A stretch of DNA of 64,000 bases from the NCBI GenBank assembly GCA_947370975.1, contig CANBNG010000006.1:62001-126000 (forward strand). Direction: 5' to 3'. Source of the DNA: Beijerinckiaceae bacterium (GTDB taxonomy: Bacteria > Pseudomonadota > Alphaproteobacteria > Rhizobiales > Beijerinckiaceae). The position numbers and the translations under genes are program-made. Below are positions 25,511 through 34,335 of the stretch, piece after piece. A model generated the notes under the pieces. That model was not told where the DNA came from and made no database searches. It saw only the letters and a program-made list of their open reading frames with translations. Numbering within the stretch: position 1 is the stretch's first letter; each line of letters begins with the position of its first letter.

Positions 25511-26624
25511 GCCGTGCGGCCTCGACATAAGCGCGCAAGGCCTCGACAACGAGACGATTGGCCTCCTCGGTCCCAACCGTCAGGCGCAAGCAATGGGGCA
25601 GGCCGTAAGCGCCCACCGCGCGCAACACGAGACCACGGCCCGTGAGAAAGGCATCCGCGTCCGCAGCACTCAGGCCAGAGGAGGGCGGGAAATGGATCAG
25701 AACGAAATTGGCGACGCTCGGCGTCACCTCGAGCCCGAGGGTGCCGATTTCGTGCGAAAGCCAAGGCAGCCATTTTTCATTATGTTCGATTGCGCCTTCG
25801 ACGTGCTTGACGTCTTCAAGTGCCGCAATCCCCGCCTCCAGAGCCGCGCCGTTCACATTGAACGGGCCGCGAATGCGGTTCAAGGCGTCGCAAATGGCGG
25901 CGGGCGCATAGCACCAGCCAAGCCGCAGATTGGCGAGGCCGAAAATCTTCGAGAAGGTCCGGGTCATCACTACATTTTCATTGGTCGCGACGAGTTCGAT
26001 ACCCTCCGCATAATCATTGCGGCGCACATATTCGGCATAGGCCGCATCGAGCACCAGCAGGACATGCCGGGGCAGGCTTGCATGCAGACGCTTCACCTCA
26101 TCGAAAGGCATGTAGGTGCCCGTCGGATTGTTCGGATTGGCGAGATAGACGATCTTCGTGCGCGGCGTGACGCAAGCCAGAATGGCGTCGACATCGGCGC
26201 AAAGATTGGTCTCGGGCGCAACGATCGGCGTACCGCCTGATGCCAGAATCGCAATGCGATAGACGAGAAATCCATGCGTTGTGAAAATGCCCTCGTCGCC
26301 CGGCCCGATATAGGCCATGGCGAGCAAATGCAGGATGTCATCCGAGCCATTGCCACAGACGATGCGATCGGCATCAAGGCCAAAACGGCCAGCAATCGCA
26401 GCACGCAAACGCGCGACGGAGCCATCAGGATAGAGCTCGAGTTTCGAAGCGATCGTGGCGAAAGCCTCAACCGCGCGCGGCGAGGGACCAAGCGGCGTCT
26501 CGTTGGACGAGAGCTTGTGGATCTTCATCGCGCCGGGCGCACCGCTTTTGCCCGGAATATAGGGATCGATGGCAAGCACGCCGGGGCGCGGGATGGGACG
26601 GTCGGGAGTGGATGATGAGGACAT
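25503..26624 (-). CDS. hisC: Histidinol-phosphate / aromatic amino acid aminotransferase
   Basis: The 373-residue fold-type I PLP aminotransferase has KLSSNETPLGPSP, LANPNNPTGT, and the PLP lysine in RTFSKIFGLANLRLGW. HisC makes L-histidinol phosphate in histidine synthesis. Because it sits between chorismate mutase and prephenate dehydrogenase and HisC paralogues often accept aromatic keto acids, it may serve mainly in Tyr/Phe synthesis here. It overlaps tyrA and follows the chorismate mutase gene by 44 bases. Confidence 0.9.
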   Translation of the reverse strand: MSSSSTPDRPIPRPGVLAIDPYIPGKSGAPGAMKIHKLSSNETPLGPSPRAVEAFATIASKLELYPDGSVARLRAAIAGRFGLDADRIVCGNGSDDILHLLAMAYIGPGDEGIFTTHGFLVYRIAILASGGTPIVAPETNLCADVDAILACVTPRTKIVYLANPNNPTGTYMPFDEVKRLHASLPRHVLLVLDAAYAEYVRRNDYAEGIELVATNENVVMTRTFSKIFGLANLRLGWCYAPAAICDALNRIRGPFNVNGAALEAGIAALEDVKHVEGAIEHNEKWLPWLSHEIGTLGLEVTPSVANFVLIHFPPSSGLSAADADAFLTGRGLVLRAVGAYGLPHCLRLTVGTEEANRLVVEALRAYVEAARHG

Positions 26625-26668
26625 GTCGTTTGATCCGGTGTCGGAAGCCTTGGTGCGAGACCGTGGTC

Positions 26669-27547
26669 TCAGCCGGCCTCGCTTCGGTGAAAGGAAAAAC
26701 GGGCAGCATGACTGCCGACTTCGCTAAGCCGCGCTGCGGAAACGCCTGACAGCGCAAGAGCCCCATGAATGGCCGGGGCGTCGACCCTGGCCGGCACCGC
26801 CACCAGAAGCGACAGGCCCGTCTCGTCGGCCGCATTGCCGATGATTTCGCCGCCAAGAGTCGCGAGCGCCGCAGGCACGCCATCGCGCCATCGTTCGAGA
26901 TGGACACAATGCAGCAGGATTTCCCGCGCCGCCGCATCAGCGAGCGGCTTGGCAATGACATAGACAGGCATGCCCGCCGGATGATCCGGCCGCTCGACGA
27001 AGGGCAGTCGGGCGATGATTTTTGGAGCGTCAGGGCCAATCAGCCTCGTCCACCAAGGCCCCGCCGTGACGCCGCCATCGATCCGCACCATGCCAAGATC
27101 GCCCGACGCACGCGCCACCGCATCAATCACCCCCACCGCGCCATGATGGGGGATGGAGGGAACGGTGAAGCCGAAATGGAAGCGCTCGGAATCGCGCATG
27201 GCGGCATCACCGCCAACAATATCGACATGGACGCTGTAATTCGACTGCACGAAAGTGAAGGTCGCGATGATGATGCGCCAGATGCTTTCGACCGTGTCGA
27301 GCGGCAAGGGACCGCGATGGCGCTCGGCAAGGCGGCGCATCATCTCGGCCTCACGGCCCGGCCGAAAGGCGGATCCACCACCCTGCCGCGCCTTGACGGC
27401 GATCAGCCGATTGATGATCTCGCCGCGCGACATGAGCAATGCATGCACTTCGGCGTCGATCCGGTCGATGTCGACCCGGAGTTCATTGAGGATCGCCAGA
27501 GGATCCTTGTCGGCGTCGGAAGAGGGGGCCACGGACGAAGATCTCAC
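26669..27547 (-). CDS. Chorismate mutase with an additional C-terminal domain
   Basis: The 292-residue protein has an AroQ-type helical chorismate mutase domain at about residues 18-105 (LNELRVDIDRIDAEVHALLMSRGEIINRL, FRPGREAEMMRRL, IWRIIIATF), which makes prephenate from chorismate. Residues from about 110 form a separate alpha/beta domain (SVHVDIVGG, FGFTVPSIPHHGAVGVIDAVARASGDLGMVRIDG) with no prephenate dehydratase TRF motif that I can see. This architecture recurs in Hyphomicrobiales beside hisC-tyrA. The role of the second domain is unclear. GTG start at 27547. First gene of the cluster. Confidence 0.82.
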   Translation of the reverse strand: MRSSSVAPSSDADKDPLAILNELRVDIDRIDAEVHALLMSRGEIINRLIAVKARQGGGSAFRPGREAEMMRRLAERHRGPLPLDTVESIWRIIIATFTFVQSNYSVHVDIVGGDAAMRDSERFHFGFTVPSIPHHGAVGVIDAVARASGDLGMVRIDGGVTAGPWWTRLIGPDAPKIIARLPFVERPDHPAGMPVYVIAKPLADAAAREILLHCVHLERWRDGVPAALATLGGEIIGNAADETGLSLLVAVPARVDAPAIHGALALSGVSAARLSEVGSHAARFSFHRSEAG

Positions 27548-27634
27548 TTTGAAGCTTCACGTGAGCGCATGTCTTACTGTTGCCAGCCCTGCAATGCAAA
27601 GGAAACCAGCCCCAACCGACCATCGTGCCGCAGC

Positions 27635-27663
27635 TTGACTTGGACCCGACCGGCTCCTAGACA
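27635..27663 (+). promoter_or_regulatory. Candidate sigma-70 promoter of metX-metW
   Basis: TTGACT at 27635-27640 (five of six to the -35 consensus) and TAGACA at 27658-27663 are separated by exactly 17 bases, about 50 bases before the metX start. I looked for a SAM-II riboswitch, common upstream of alphaproteobacterial met genes, and did not find its conserved core here. Confidence 0.45.
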
Positions 27664-27712
27664 CCGAACGCGTCGTTCGAAATAGCGGACGGCCAGTACG
27701 GAGTAGAGGTCT

Positions 27713-28909
27713 GTGACGGAGATCGATCCTCTCAGGGCAGGTCACGCCGCATGGTGCGAGGCAGACGCCCCGCACAGCTTGGTCCTGCGGCTCCCCGCCG
27801 ACCAGCCGCTCCTCATGGATGCCGGCGTCGCGCTTGCGCCCCTTAATATCGCCTATCAGACCTATGGCGTGCTCAACGCCGACAAGTCGAACGCCATTCT
27901 GGTTTGCCATGCGCTGACCGGCGATCAGCATGTCGCCAATGTTCATCCGCTCACCGGCAAGCCCGGCTGGTGGGAGACCATGGTGGGCCCTGGCAAGCCG
28001 GTCGACACCGACCGCTATTTCATCATCTGTTCCAATGTGGTCGGCGGGTGCCTTGGCACCACCGGCCCGGCCTCGACCAATCCTGCCACCGGCCAGCCCT
28101 ATGGGCTCACCATGCCGATGGTCACGATCCGCGACATGGTGCGCGCACAGGCCATGCTGGTCGATCATTTAGGCATCGACCAATTGTTTTGCGCCATCGG
28201 CGGGTCCATGGGCGGCATGCAGGTGCTGCAATGGGCGGCGACCTACCCTGAGCGCGTGTTCTCGGCCATTCCGATTGCAACCGCCGCGCGCCATTCCTCG
28301 CAGAACATCGCGTTTCATGAGGTTGGACGCCAGGCCGTGATGGCGGATCCCGAATGGGCTGCGGGCCGCTATTTCGAGACGGGGCGCCTGCCCACCAAAG
28401 GGCTCGCGGTCGCGCGGATGGCCGCCCACATCACCTATCTCTCGGATGAGGCCCTGCACCGGAAGTTCGGACGCAAGTTCCAGAACAAGACCGCGCCGAC
28501 CTTCTCCTTCGACGCGGACTTCCAGATCGAGAGCTATCTGCGCCATCAGGGCTCGACCTTCGTGGAGCGCTTCGACGCAAATTCCTACCTCTACCTGACC
28601 CGCGCGATGGATTATTTCGATCTTGCCGCAGATTATGAGGGCAGTCTGGCGCGTGCGTTCCAGCATACGAAAACCCGCTTCTGCGTGGCCTCTTTCACCT
28701 CCGACTGGCTATTCCCGACGGCGGCCTCGCGCTCCATCGTGCATGCGTTGAATGCGGGTGGCGCCTCTGTGTCCTTCGTCGAAATCGAGACCGACAAGGG
28801 GCATGACGCCTTCCTTCTGGACGTGCCGGAACTTTTCGCCACGACATCAGGCTTTCTGGAAGGCGCTGCGCGCGCGCGCGGCCTGAAGACCGCAAAGGGC
28901 ACGTCATGA
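27713..28909 (+). CDS. metX: Homoserine O-acyltransferase MetX
   Basis: Alpha/beta-hydrolase-fold enzyme that acetylates (or succinylates) the homoserine hydroxyl, the committed step to methionine. The 398 residues show LNIAYQTYG, the nucleophile S165 in GGSMGGMQ, the catalytic Asp in SDWLFP and His in DKGHDAFLL. GTG start at 27713. The metW gene begins within its stop codon (ATGA), and the pair is conserved in proteobacteria, where MetW supports MetX activity. Acetyl versus succinyl specificity cannot be read reliably here. Confidence 0.94.
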   Translation: MTEIDPLRAGHAAWCEADAPHSLVLRLPADQPLLMDAGVALAPLNIAYQTYGVLNADKSNAILVCHALTGDQHVANVHPLTGKPGWWETMVGPGKPVDTDRYFIICSNVVGGCLGTTGPASTNPATGQPYGLTMPMVTIRDMVRAQAMLVDHLGIDQLFCAIGGSMGGMQVLQWAATYPERVFSAIPIATAARHSSQNIAFHEVGRQAVMADPEWAAGRYFETGRLPTKGLAVARMAAHITYLSDEALHRKFGRKFQNKTAPTFSFDADFQIESYLRHQGSTFVERFDANSYLYLTRAMDYFDLAADYEGSLARAFQHTKTRFCVASFTSDWLFPTAASRSIVHALNAGGASVSFVEIETDKGHDAFLLDVPELFATTSGFLEGAARARGLKTAKGTS

Positions 28910-29547
28910 CTGAACGAAGCGCCCCCCTCTTCGCGCTCGACACGGCGCGCGTCGATCTTCTTGTCGTTGCGGGGATGGTCGCGCCCAACACGCGCGTGCT
29001 GGACATTGGCTGCGGCGATGGCACATTGCTGCGGTTGCTCGCAGAAGAGCGCGGCGTCGATGCGCGCGGCATCGAATTGTCACAACGCGGCGTGAATGAT
29101 TGCGTCGCAAAGGGACTTTCCGTCATTCAGGGTGATGCCGACACCGATCTGATCGACTATCCCGACGACAGTTTCGATTATGTGATCCTGTCGCAAACGC
29201 TGCAGGCGACGCGCAATCCGCGGCGCGTGCTCGAACAGATGCTGCGCATCGGGCGGCGCGCCATCGTGTCATTTCCGAATTTTGGTTATTGGCGCATTCG
29301 CGGCCAGCTGATGTTTCGCGGGCGCATGCCGATCACGGAAAATCTGCCGATCCCCTGGTACGAGACCCCAAACATCCATTTCTGCACCATTCGCGATTTT
29401 CGCGCGCTGGTCGATGAAGTGGATGCACAGATCGAACGGGCTGTCGCGCTCGACAATTCGGGGGCGCCCATGCGTGTGAACGCCCCCTGGTGGGTTTGGA
29501 ACCTCTTTGGCGAGCAGGCAGTGTTCCTGCTCGAGCGCCAGAGCTGA
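28906..29547 (+). CDS. metW: Methionine biosynthesis protein MetW
   Basis: The 213-residue class I methyltransferase-like protein has the SAM-binding loop VLDIGCGDGTLLRLL and the MetW signatures GIELSQRGVNDCVAKGLSV, DYVILSQTLQATRNP and SFPNFGYWRIRGQL. It is translated coupled with metX, and together they form the homoserine acyltransferase module. It abuts the convergent ppa with no spacer and no terminator hairpin. Confidence 0.93.
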   Translation: MTERSAPLFALDTARVDLLVVAGMVAPNTRVLDIGCGDGTLLRLLAEERGVDARGIELSQRGVNDCVAKGLSVIQGDADTDLIDYPDDSFDYVILSQTLQATRNPRRVLEQMLRIGRRAIVSFPNFGYWRIRGQLMFRGRMPITENLPIPWYETPNIHFCTIRDFRALVDEVDAQIERAVALDNSGAPMRVNAPWWVWNLFGEQAVFLLERQS

Positions 29548-30087
29548 TCAGCCCTTCTTCGCGGCCTTGGCCTTCTCAATACCCTGGAGGATGAGCGCAT
29601 GCGCCTCGGCAGCATCGCCCCAACGCGTGACCTTCACCCACTTGCCGGCTTCGAGATCCTTGTAGTGGGTAAAGAAATGCTCGATCTGCTCCAGCGTGAT
29701 CTTCGGCAGGTCGGTGTAATTCTGCACGTTCTCATAGCGACGCGTGAGCTTGCTTGAAGGCACGGCGATGAGCTTTTCATCGCCACCGGCTTCGTCTTCC
29801 ATCAGCAGGACGCCGACAATCCGGCAGCTCATGATCGCGCCGGGAATGATCGCGCGCGTATTGGCGACGATGACATCGCAAGGATCGCCGTCATCCGACA
29901 GCGTATGCGGAATGAAGCCGTAATTCCCCGGGTAGCGCATGGCGGTATAAAGGAAGCGATCGACGACCAGCGCGCCGGATTCCTTGTCCATCTCATATTT
30001 GATGGGCTCCCCACCAATCGGCACTTCGATCACAACATTGACGTCATGGGGGGGATTCTTGCCGATCGAGACTGCTTCGAGACGCAT
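29548..30087 (-). CDS. ppa: Inorganic pyrophosphatase
   Basis: Family I soluble pyrophosphatase hydrolysing pyrophosphate to orthophosphate in the cytosol. The 179-residue protein carries IEVPIGGEPIKYEMDK, RYPGNYGFIPHTL, and the metal-binding signature DGDPCDVIV with its three aspartates. Length equals the typical 175-180. ATG at 30087. Its stop is directly adjacent to the metW stop. Confidence 0.96.
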   Translation of the reverse strand: MRLEAVSIGKNPPHDVNVVIEVPIGGEPIKYEMDKESGALVVDRFLYTAMRYPGNYGFIPHTLSDDGDPCDVIVANTRAIIPGAIMSCRIVGVLLMEDEAGGDEKLIAVPSSKLTRRYENVQNYTDLPKITLEQIEHFFTHYKDLEAGKWVKVTRWGDAAEAHALILQGIEKAKAAKKG

Positions 30088-30182
30088 GAAATGCTCCGGA
30101 GGTTTTTGATTTCCGGGACTGCTTAGGCGCAGAAACCGCCCGGAGGCAAGCCAGACTTTGGCAAGCGGGGCTCCCGTAAGGC

Positions 30183-30689
30183 TCAGTCGAAGCCGAAAGC
30201 GACGCGCTTGCGGTATTCGCTGCCGAATTTTTCCCGCGCTTCGCGCAGCATCCGCCCGCCAAGCGCGCGATAGAAGGCCAGCGCCCTTTCATTATCTGCC
30301 AGGGCCCAGACCAATGCTGAGCCATAGCCATGCGCGGCGAGATCGGCGCGCGCAGCCTGAAACAGCCGGCGACCGAAGCCCAGGCCCTGAAATTCAGGCG
30401 TGAGATAAATTTCAAATATTTCGCCCTGATAGGGCAAGGCTGGCACGCGGTTGGGGCCATAGCTGGCGTAGCCCTCAACCTGATCGTCAAATTCGAACAC
30501 AACGATTCGCGAGCCTCGGCGAAGAGCGGCCTCCCACCATTTGGGGCCGCGCCGGGCGATCATTCGCTCAAGTTCACGTCCGGGAATGATGCCCCTGTAA
30601 GCATCGCGCCAAGCTGCGTCATGGACCTCGGCGATGCTCATGGCATCTGCCGGCCGGGCATTCCGAATGGTGATGACCATATCGACCAT
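30183..30689 (-). CDS. GNAT family N-acetyltransferase
   Basis: The 168-residue acetyltransferase fold has an N-terminal IRNARPADAMSIAEVHDAAWRDAYRGI motif, the acetyl-CoA loop LTPEFQGLGFGRRLFQAA and a C-terminal ALAFYRALGGR typical of GNATs. The acceptor substrate is unknown. Start choice is uncertain: ATG 30689, ATG 30680 and TTG 30692 are all in frame and none has a good Shine-Dalgarno sequence. It lies about 95 bases upstream of ppa on the same strand. Confidence 0.85.
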   Translation of the reverse strand: MVDMVITIRNARPADAMSIAEVHDAAWRDAYRGIIPGRELERMIARRGPKWWEAALRRGSRIVVFEFDDQVEGYASYGPNRVPALPYQGEIFEIYLTPEFQGLGFGRRLFQAARADLAAHGYGSALVWALADNERALAFYRALGGRMLREAREKFGSEYRKRVAFGFD

Positions 30690-30907
30690 CAATAAATTTT
30701 AGGCCGCACAAAGGCCTTTCGGCAAGAGCGCGCGCATATCCCGATACAAAGTATTTTATGGGTGATGTTTGAAGCGTATCAGGGATTTGAAAAATAGCTA
30801 GGATCAAGCCAAAGGCCGGAACCTCAATTTTCCTACTCTGTCTGACAAGGCCCTGACTCACCGAGAGCCACTGACCTAGGCGCGGGGGTTATGCGCCTTA
30901 GAAAATT

Positions 30908-30982
30908 TGGAGCGGGCGAAGGGATTCGAACCCTCGACCCCAACCTTGGCAAGGTTGTGCTCTACCCCTGAGCTACACCCGC
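30908..30982 (-). tRNA. tRNA-Gly (anticodon GCC)
   Basis: The minus strand folds into a cloverleaf: acceptor GCGGGTG paired with CGCCCGC (one G-U), D-arm region TAGCTCAGGGGTAGAGC, anticodon loop CTTGCCAAG giving GCC, T-arm GGGTTCGAATCCC and an encoded CCA at 30908-30910. Ten bases downstream is an AGGCGC/GCGCCT inverted repeat (30878-30898) without a T-run. The 215 bases from 30693 to 30907 otherwise show nothing I can name. Confidence 0.95.
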
Positions 30983-31008
30983 TTCCGTCCGGCGTTGCCG
31001 GTGGCGGG

Positions 31009-31037
31009 TATATGCCGCATTCCCAATGGGATTGCAA
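31009..31037 (-). promoter_or_regulatory. Candidate promoter of tRNA-Gly
   Basis: On the minus strand TTGCAA (31032-31037) and CATATA (31009-31014) are spaced by 17 bases. Transcription would begin about 20 bases before the mature tRNA 5' end at 30982, as expected for a short tRNA leader. Confidence 0.4.
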
Positions 31038-31171
31038 CAGCCTGTTCGTCCTAAATGCAAAAAGCTCGTCCGATCACCAATCTCGCCAAGGGTGAGTTGC
31101 AGTTATGCCCTCCTTGCCCCATGTGATGGAAAGCATCACGAGCGTAGCGAGACCACAGGAAGAGGACGGGA

Positions 31172-32077
31172 ATGTTCGGCCAGCCCAGTGAAACGACAGC
31201 CCCGAGCGCCAACGCGCTCATCAAGGACACCACCACTGCGACGTTCCGGGATGATGTCGTTGCAGAATCGACTCGCCAGCCCGTCCTCGTGGATTTCTGG
31301 GCGCCGTGGTGCGAGCCCTGCAAGCAGATGACGCCCGTCATCGAAAAAACAGTCCTTGCGGCTGGGGGCAAGGTCAAACTTGTCAAAATGAATATCGAAG
31401 ATCATCCCCAGATTGCAGGTCAGCTTGGCATCAAGTCGATTCCCGCAGTTGTCGCCTTCCAGAATGGCCGACCGGTAGATGGTTTTGTGGGCGCCCTCCC
31501 CGAGAGCGAGATCAAGGGCTTTATCGAGAGGCTGGTGGGCCCGGTTGAAAATGAAGTCGACGTGCTTCTTGCTCAAGGCGAGAGCGCACTCGACGAGAAC
31601 CGCGCTGAAGAAGCCGCCGAGATCTTTTCTGCCGTCCTGCAAACCGAGCCCGCCAATGTCGGAGCCATAGCTGGTCTTGCTCGTGCCCTTGTCGCACTTG
31701 GCCAGCTTGATGACGCCAAAGCCGTGTTTGAGTCGCTCCCCGTTGATGCGCCCGTTGATGCGAAGGTGCAGGCGGCGCGCGCAGCGCTCGATCTTGCACT
31801 TCAGGCTGCCAGCCTTGGCGATGTCGGCGAATTCGAACGTGCGCTTGCCGCCAATGCCGAGGATCACCAGGCGCGTTTCGATTACGCCGTTGCGCTCAAC
31901 GCGCGTGGCGAACGCCAGCCTGCCGCCGATGCGCTGCTCTATATCATCAAGAAGAAAAAAGACTGGGAAGACGGCAAGGCCCGGCAGCAGTTGCTGCAGT
32001 TTTTCGAGGCTTGGGGCCCCATCGATCAGGATACGATCGACGCCCGCCGCAAGCTTTCGACTCTCCTCTTCTCCTGA
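31172..32077 (+). CDS. CnoX/YbbN-like thioredoxin with C-terminal TPR region
   Basis: The 301-residue protein has an N-terminal thioredoxin domain with active site W-C47-E-P-C50 and the cis-proline region IKSIPAVVAFQNG. A helical TPR-like half from about residue 135 (EVDVLLAQGESALDENRAEEAAEIF) ends in DALLYIIKKKKDWEDGKARQQLLQFFEAWG, the CnoX/YbbN signature. CnoX proteins are holdases that protect clients during oxidative stress and hand them to GroEL or DnaK. The intact CxxC here suggests retained redox activity, unlike the E. coli protein, which I recall as lacking a full CxxC. It precedes the LON-domain and Trm112-like genes at 19- and 12-base spacings. Confidence 0.88.
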   Translation: MFGQPSETTAPSANALIKDTTTATFRDDVVAESTRQPVLVDFWAPWCEPCKQMTPVIEKTVLAAGGKVKLVKMNIEDHPQIAGQLGIKSIPAVVAFQNGRPVDGFVGALPESEIKGFIERLVGPVENEVDVLLAQGESALDENRAEEAAEIFSAVLQTEPANVGAIAGLARALVALGQLDDAKAVFESLPVDAPVDAKVQAARAALDLALQAASLGDVGEFERALAANAEDHQARFDYAVALNARGERQPAADALLYIIKKKKDWEDGKARQQLLQFFEAWGPIDQDTIDARRKLSTLLFS

Positions 32078-32096
32078 TTGAAAGGGAGGAACGAAA

Positions 32097-32759
32097 ATGG
32101 GCATTAACAATCCCCCCGAGCACATCGACGCCTTGCCCCATGTCATTGCGGCATTCCCGTTGTCATCGGTTCTGCTGCTGCCGCGCGGGGAATTGCCGCT
32201 CAATATTTTCGAGCCTCGCTATGTCGCGATGATCGAGGATGCCCTGCGCGCAGACCGCATCATTGGCATCATCCAGCCGCGTAGCGAGACGCAGGGATCG
32301 CACCAAGCCCTGCACAAGGTCGGATGTATCGGAAAGATTACCCAATTCGCTGAAACGGGTGACGGCCGCTATATGATGACCTTGAGCGGCCTCGCGCGGT
32401 TTCGCGTCGTTGACGAATTGTCGGTCGTGACGAGCTATCGCCAATGCGTTGTGTCCTACGAAGAATTTGCGCAGGATCTGGTCGAGAACCAGGGTGAGGC
32501 TGATGTCGATCGCGCCGGAATTCTGCGCACGCTGCGCAATTTTGCCGATGCAAACCGCCTGAAAATCGACTGGAAAAGCATTGAGCAGACGCCAAACGAG
32601 GCTTTGGTCAATGCGCTCGCGATGATGAGTCCCTTCGGTACGGAAGAGAAACAGGCGCTGCTGGAGGCTCCCACCTTGGGTGCGCGGGCCGATGTTCTCA
32701 TTGCGATTACAGAAATCGATCTGGCCCGCGGCAACGGGCCTGCCACAAATCTGCAATAG
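32097..32759 (+). CDS. LON peptidase substrate-binding (N-terminal) domain protein
   Basis: The 220-residue protein is a stand-alone LON N-terminal domain: FPLSSVLLLPRGELPLNIFEPRYVAMIEDAL matches the opening of Lon proteases, but there are no AAA+ or peptidase domains. Such proteins are common next to cnoX-like genes in Alphaproteobacteria. A role in substrate recognition or quality control is plausible but not shown. It lies in a tight three-gene unit with the thioredoxin and Trm112-like genes. Confidence 0.88.
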   Translation: MGINNPPEHIDALPHVIAAFPLSSVLLLPRGELPLNIFEPRYVAMIEDALRADRIIGIIQPRSETQGSHQALHKVGCIGKITQFAETGDGRYMMTLSGLARFRVVDELSVVTSYRQCVVSYEEFAQDLVENQGEADVDRAGILRTLRNFADANRLKIDWKSIEQTPNEALVNALAMMSPFGTEEKQALLEAPTLGARADVLIAITEIDLARGNGPATNLQ

Positions 32760-32771
32760 GGACGCAGCCTC

Positions 32772-32996
32772 ATGGTGAGCGGCAAGGACACCGAAAACGA
32801 AGGCAGTGCTGGCCCTGAGCCGTCACGTATCGATCCGCGCTTGCTTGAGGTACTTGTGTGCCCCTTGAGCAAGACAACACTCGAATATGACCGCGTGCGG
32901 CAGGAGTTGATCTCACGGGCTGCGCGGCTCGCCTATCCGATTCGCGATGGCATACCGATCATGGTGCCCGACGAGGCACGCCCCCTCGAGGGCTGA
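32772..32996 (+). CDS. Trm112-like (UPF0434/YcaR) small protein
   Basis: The 74-residue protein contains IDPRLLEVLVCPLSKTTLEYD and ISRAARLAYPIRDGIPIMVPDEAR, the compact Trm112/YcaR pattern. It has only one cysteine, so it is not the four-cysteine zinc form. In eukaryotes Trm112 activates methyltransferases; the bacterial role is unclear. ATG at 32772, 12 bases after the LON-domain gene. Its end lies 3 bases from the convergent hydroxylase gene. Confidence 0.85.
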   Translation: MVSGKDTENEGSAGPEPSRIDPRLLEVLVCPLSKTTLEYDRVRQELISRAARLAYPIRDGIPIMVPDEARPLEG

Positions 32997-32999
32997 TTT

Positions 33000-34262
33000 T
33001 CAGGGCAACCGCCCGCGCAAAAGCGCCGGGACATCGCCGCTGATGCCAGCTGCTTCACGTACGAAGCTCCGTTTCAAACGCGGCAGGCGATTCACCAGGC
33101 CAAGCCCAATGTCGCGCAGCAGCCGCACGGGGGCGATATCATTCGAGAAGAGCCTATGCAGGCCGTGCGTCGCAGCGACCATACTGGCCGTGTCGAAAAA
33201 CCGCGCGCGTTGATAGTCTGCCAGACCATCCTCGTCGCCCGGATCGAGCCCGAGACGCACCGGCTTGGCAAGAGAACTCACCAGCGCTGCAATATCGCGA
33301 TAGCCGAGATTAAGTCCCTGCCCCGCAAGCGGATGCACGAGATGGGCGGCATCGCCGATGAGCGCCGTGCGCGGCGCAATGAAACGGCGCGCAAGATGGA
33401 CCCTTAGGGGGAAGGCGGCTGGGCGATCCTCCATCGTGAAACGGCCGAGGCCGTAGCCAAAGCGCCGCTCAACCTCGGCCAGAAAATCCTCATCCGACAA
33501 TTGCAGCATTGCGGCGGCATCATCGCGCCGCTCGGTCCAGACAATCGAGGACCGGCGTCCGCACAAGGGCAGCATCGCAAAGGGGCCGGCTGGCAGAAAG
33601 TGCTGCACGGCAATGCCATGATGCTCTTCTTCATGGGCAAGGGTCGCAACTATGGCCGAGCGCCGATAATCGTGATTGATTGTTGCGATGCCCGACACAC
33701 GCCGCACGCGCGATTGGACGCCGTCGGCGCCCACCAGCAAACGCGCGTGGTGCTGACTGGCGTCAGCGAGGCGAATATCGACTCCTCGTTCGCCTGTGAC
33801 AATCCGCGACACGGCGGCGGGAAGCAGAGTAACGCCGCGCGCACTGACCTGGGCTTCCAGAAGACCAAGCAGATCGCGATTTTGAATCATGAAGGCGAAA
33901 GGTTCGCCATTGGCCAGCGGCTGATCGATATCCAGAAATAATGGCCGCACAGCATCATTGCGGCGGGAATCGGTGATCTTCATCCCAAGCATCGGCTGGG
34001 CTCGGTCGGCAAGCTGCGGCCATATGCCGATGGCTTCGAGCAGATGGCGGGAACCCGCAGTCAGCGCGGAGGCGCGGACACTGGCATCGCGTGCGCCAAA
34101 GGCTGGATCAGCGACTGCAACGCGAAAGGTCTCGCCAAATGTCTCCCGCAAGGCCAAAGCCAGCGTGAGCCCACCAATCCCGCCGCCCGCGATAAGAACG
34201 TCCTGCACCACGATTCCCTTCACATTGGCTTCAAGATTAGCATTGCCGGAGGCTGCGGTCAT
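33000..34262 (-). CDS. UbiH/UbiF/VisC-family FAD-dependent hydroxylase
   Basis: The 420-residue flavoprotein monooxygenase has the N-terminal dinucleotide motif VLIAGGGIGGLTLALAL, LVGADGVQSRVRR and the second FAD motif LIGDAAHLVHPLAGQGLNLGYRD, which is the ubiquinone-biosynthesis hydroxylase signature. It probably hydroxylates the ubiquinone ring; which position cannot be told from the sequence. I chose ATG 34262 over 34280, both in frame. It is divergent from tesB. Confidence 0.87.
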   Translation of the reverse strand: MTAASGNANLEANVKGIVVQDVLIAGGGIGGLTLALALRETFGETFRVAVADPAFGARDASVRASALTAGSRHLLEAIGIWPQLADRAQPMLGMKITDSRRNDAVRPLFLDIDQPLANGEPFAFMIQNRDLLGLLEAQVSARGVTLLPAAVSRIVTGERGVDIRLADASQHHARLLVGADGVQSRVRRVSGIATINHDYRRSAIVATLAHEEEHHGIAVQHFLPAGPFAMLPLCGRRSSIVWTERRDDAAAMLQLSDEDFLAEVERRFGYGLGRFTMEDRPAAFPLRVHLARRFIAPRTALIGDAAHLVHPLAGQGLNLGYRDIAALVSSLAKPVRLGLDPGDEDGLADYQRARFFDTASMVAATHGLHRLFSNDIAPVRLLRDIGLGLVNRLPRLKRSFVREAAGISGDVPALLRGRLP

Positions 34263-34335
34263 GCGCGCACGACGCCGCACTTGACGGATGGGGCTGCCTT
34301 ACCCCACCTGAATGCACACAGATGACGGACATTCC

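Noticed and set aside
27553..27566. Weak parS-like sequence AGCTTCACGTGAGC
   Set aside because: Only the central bases match; the outer parS positions differ on both sides.
27548..27712. Possible SAM-II riboswitch upstream of metX
   Set aside because: The conserved SAM-II core could not be found on the plus strand; an ordinary -35/-10 pair explains the region better.
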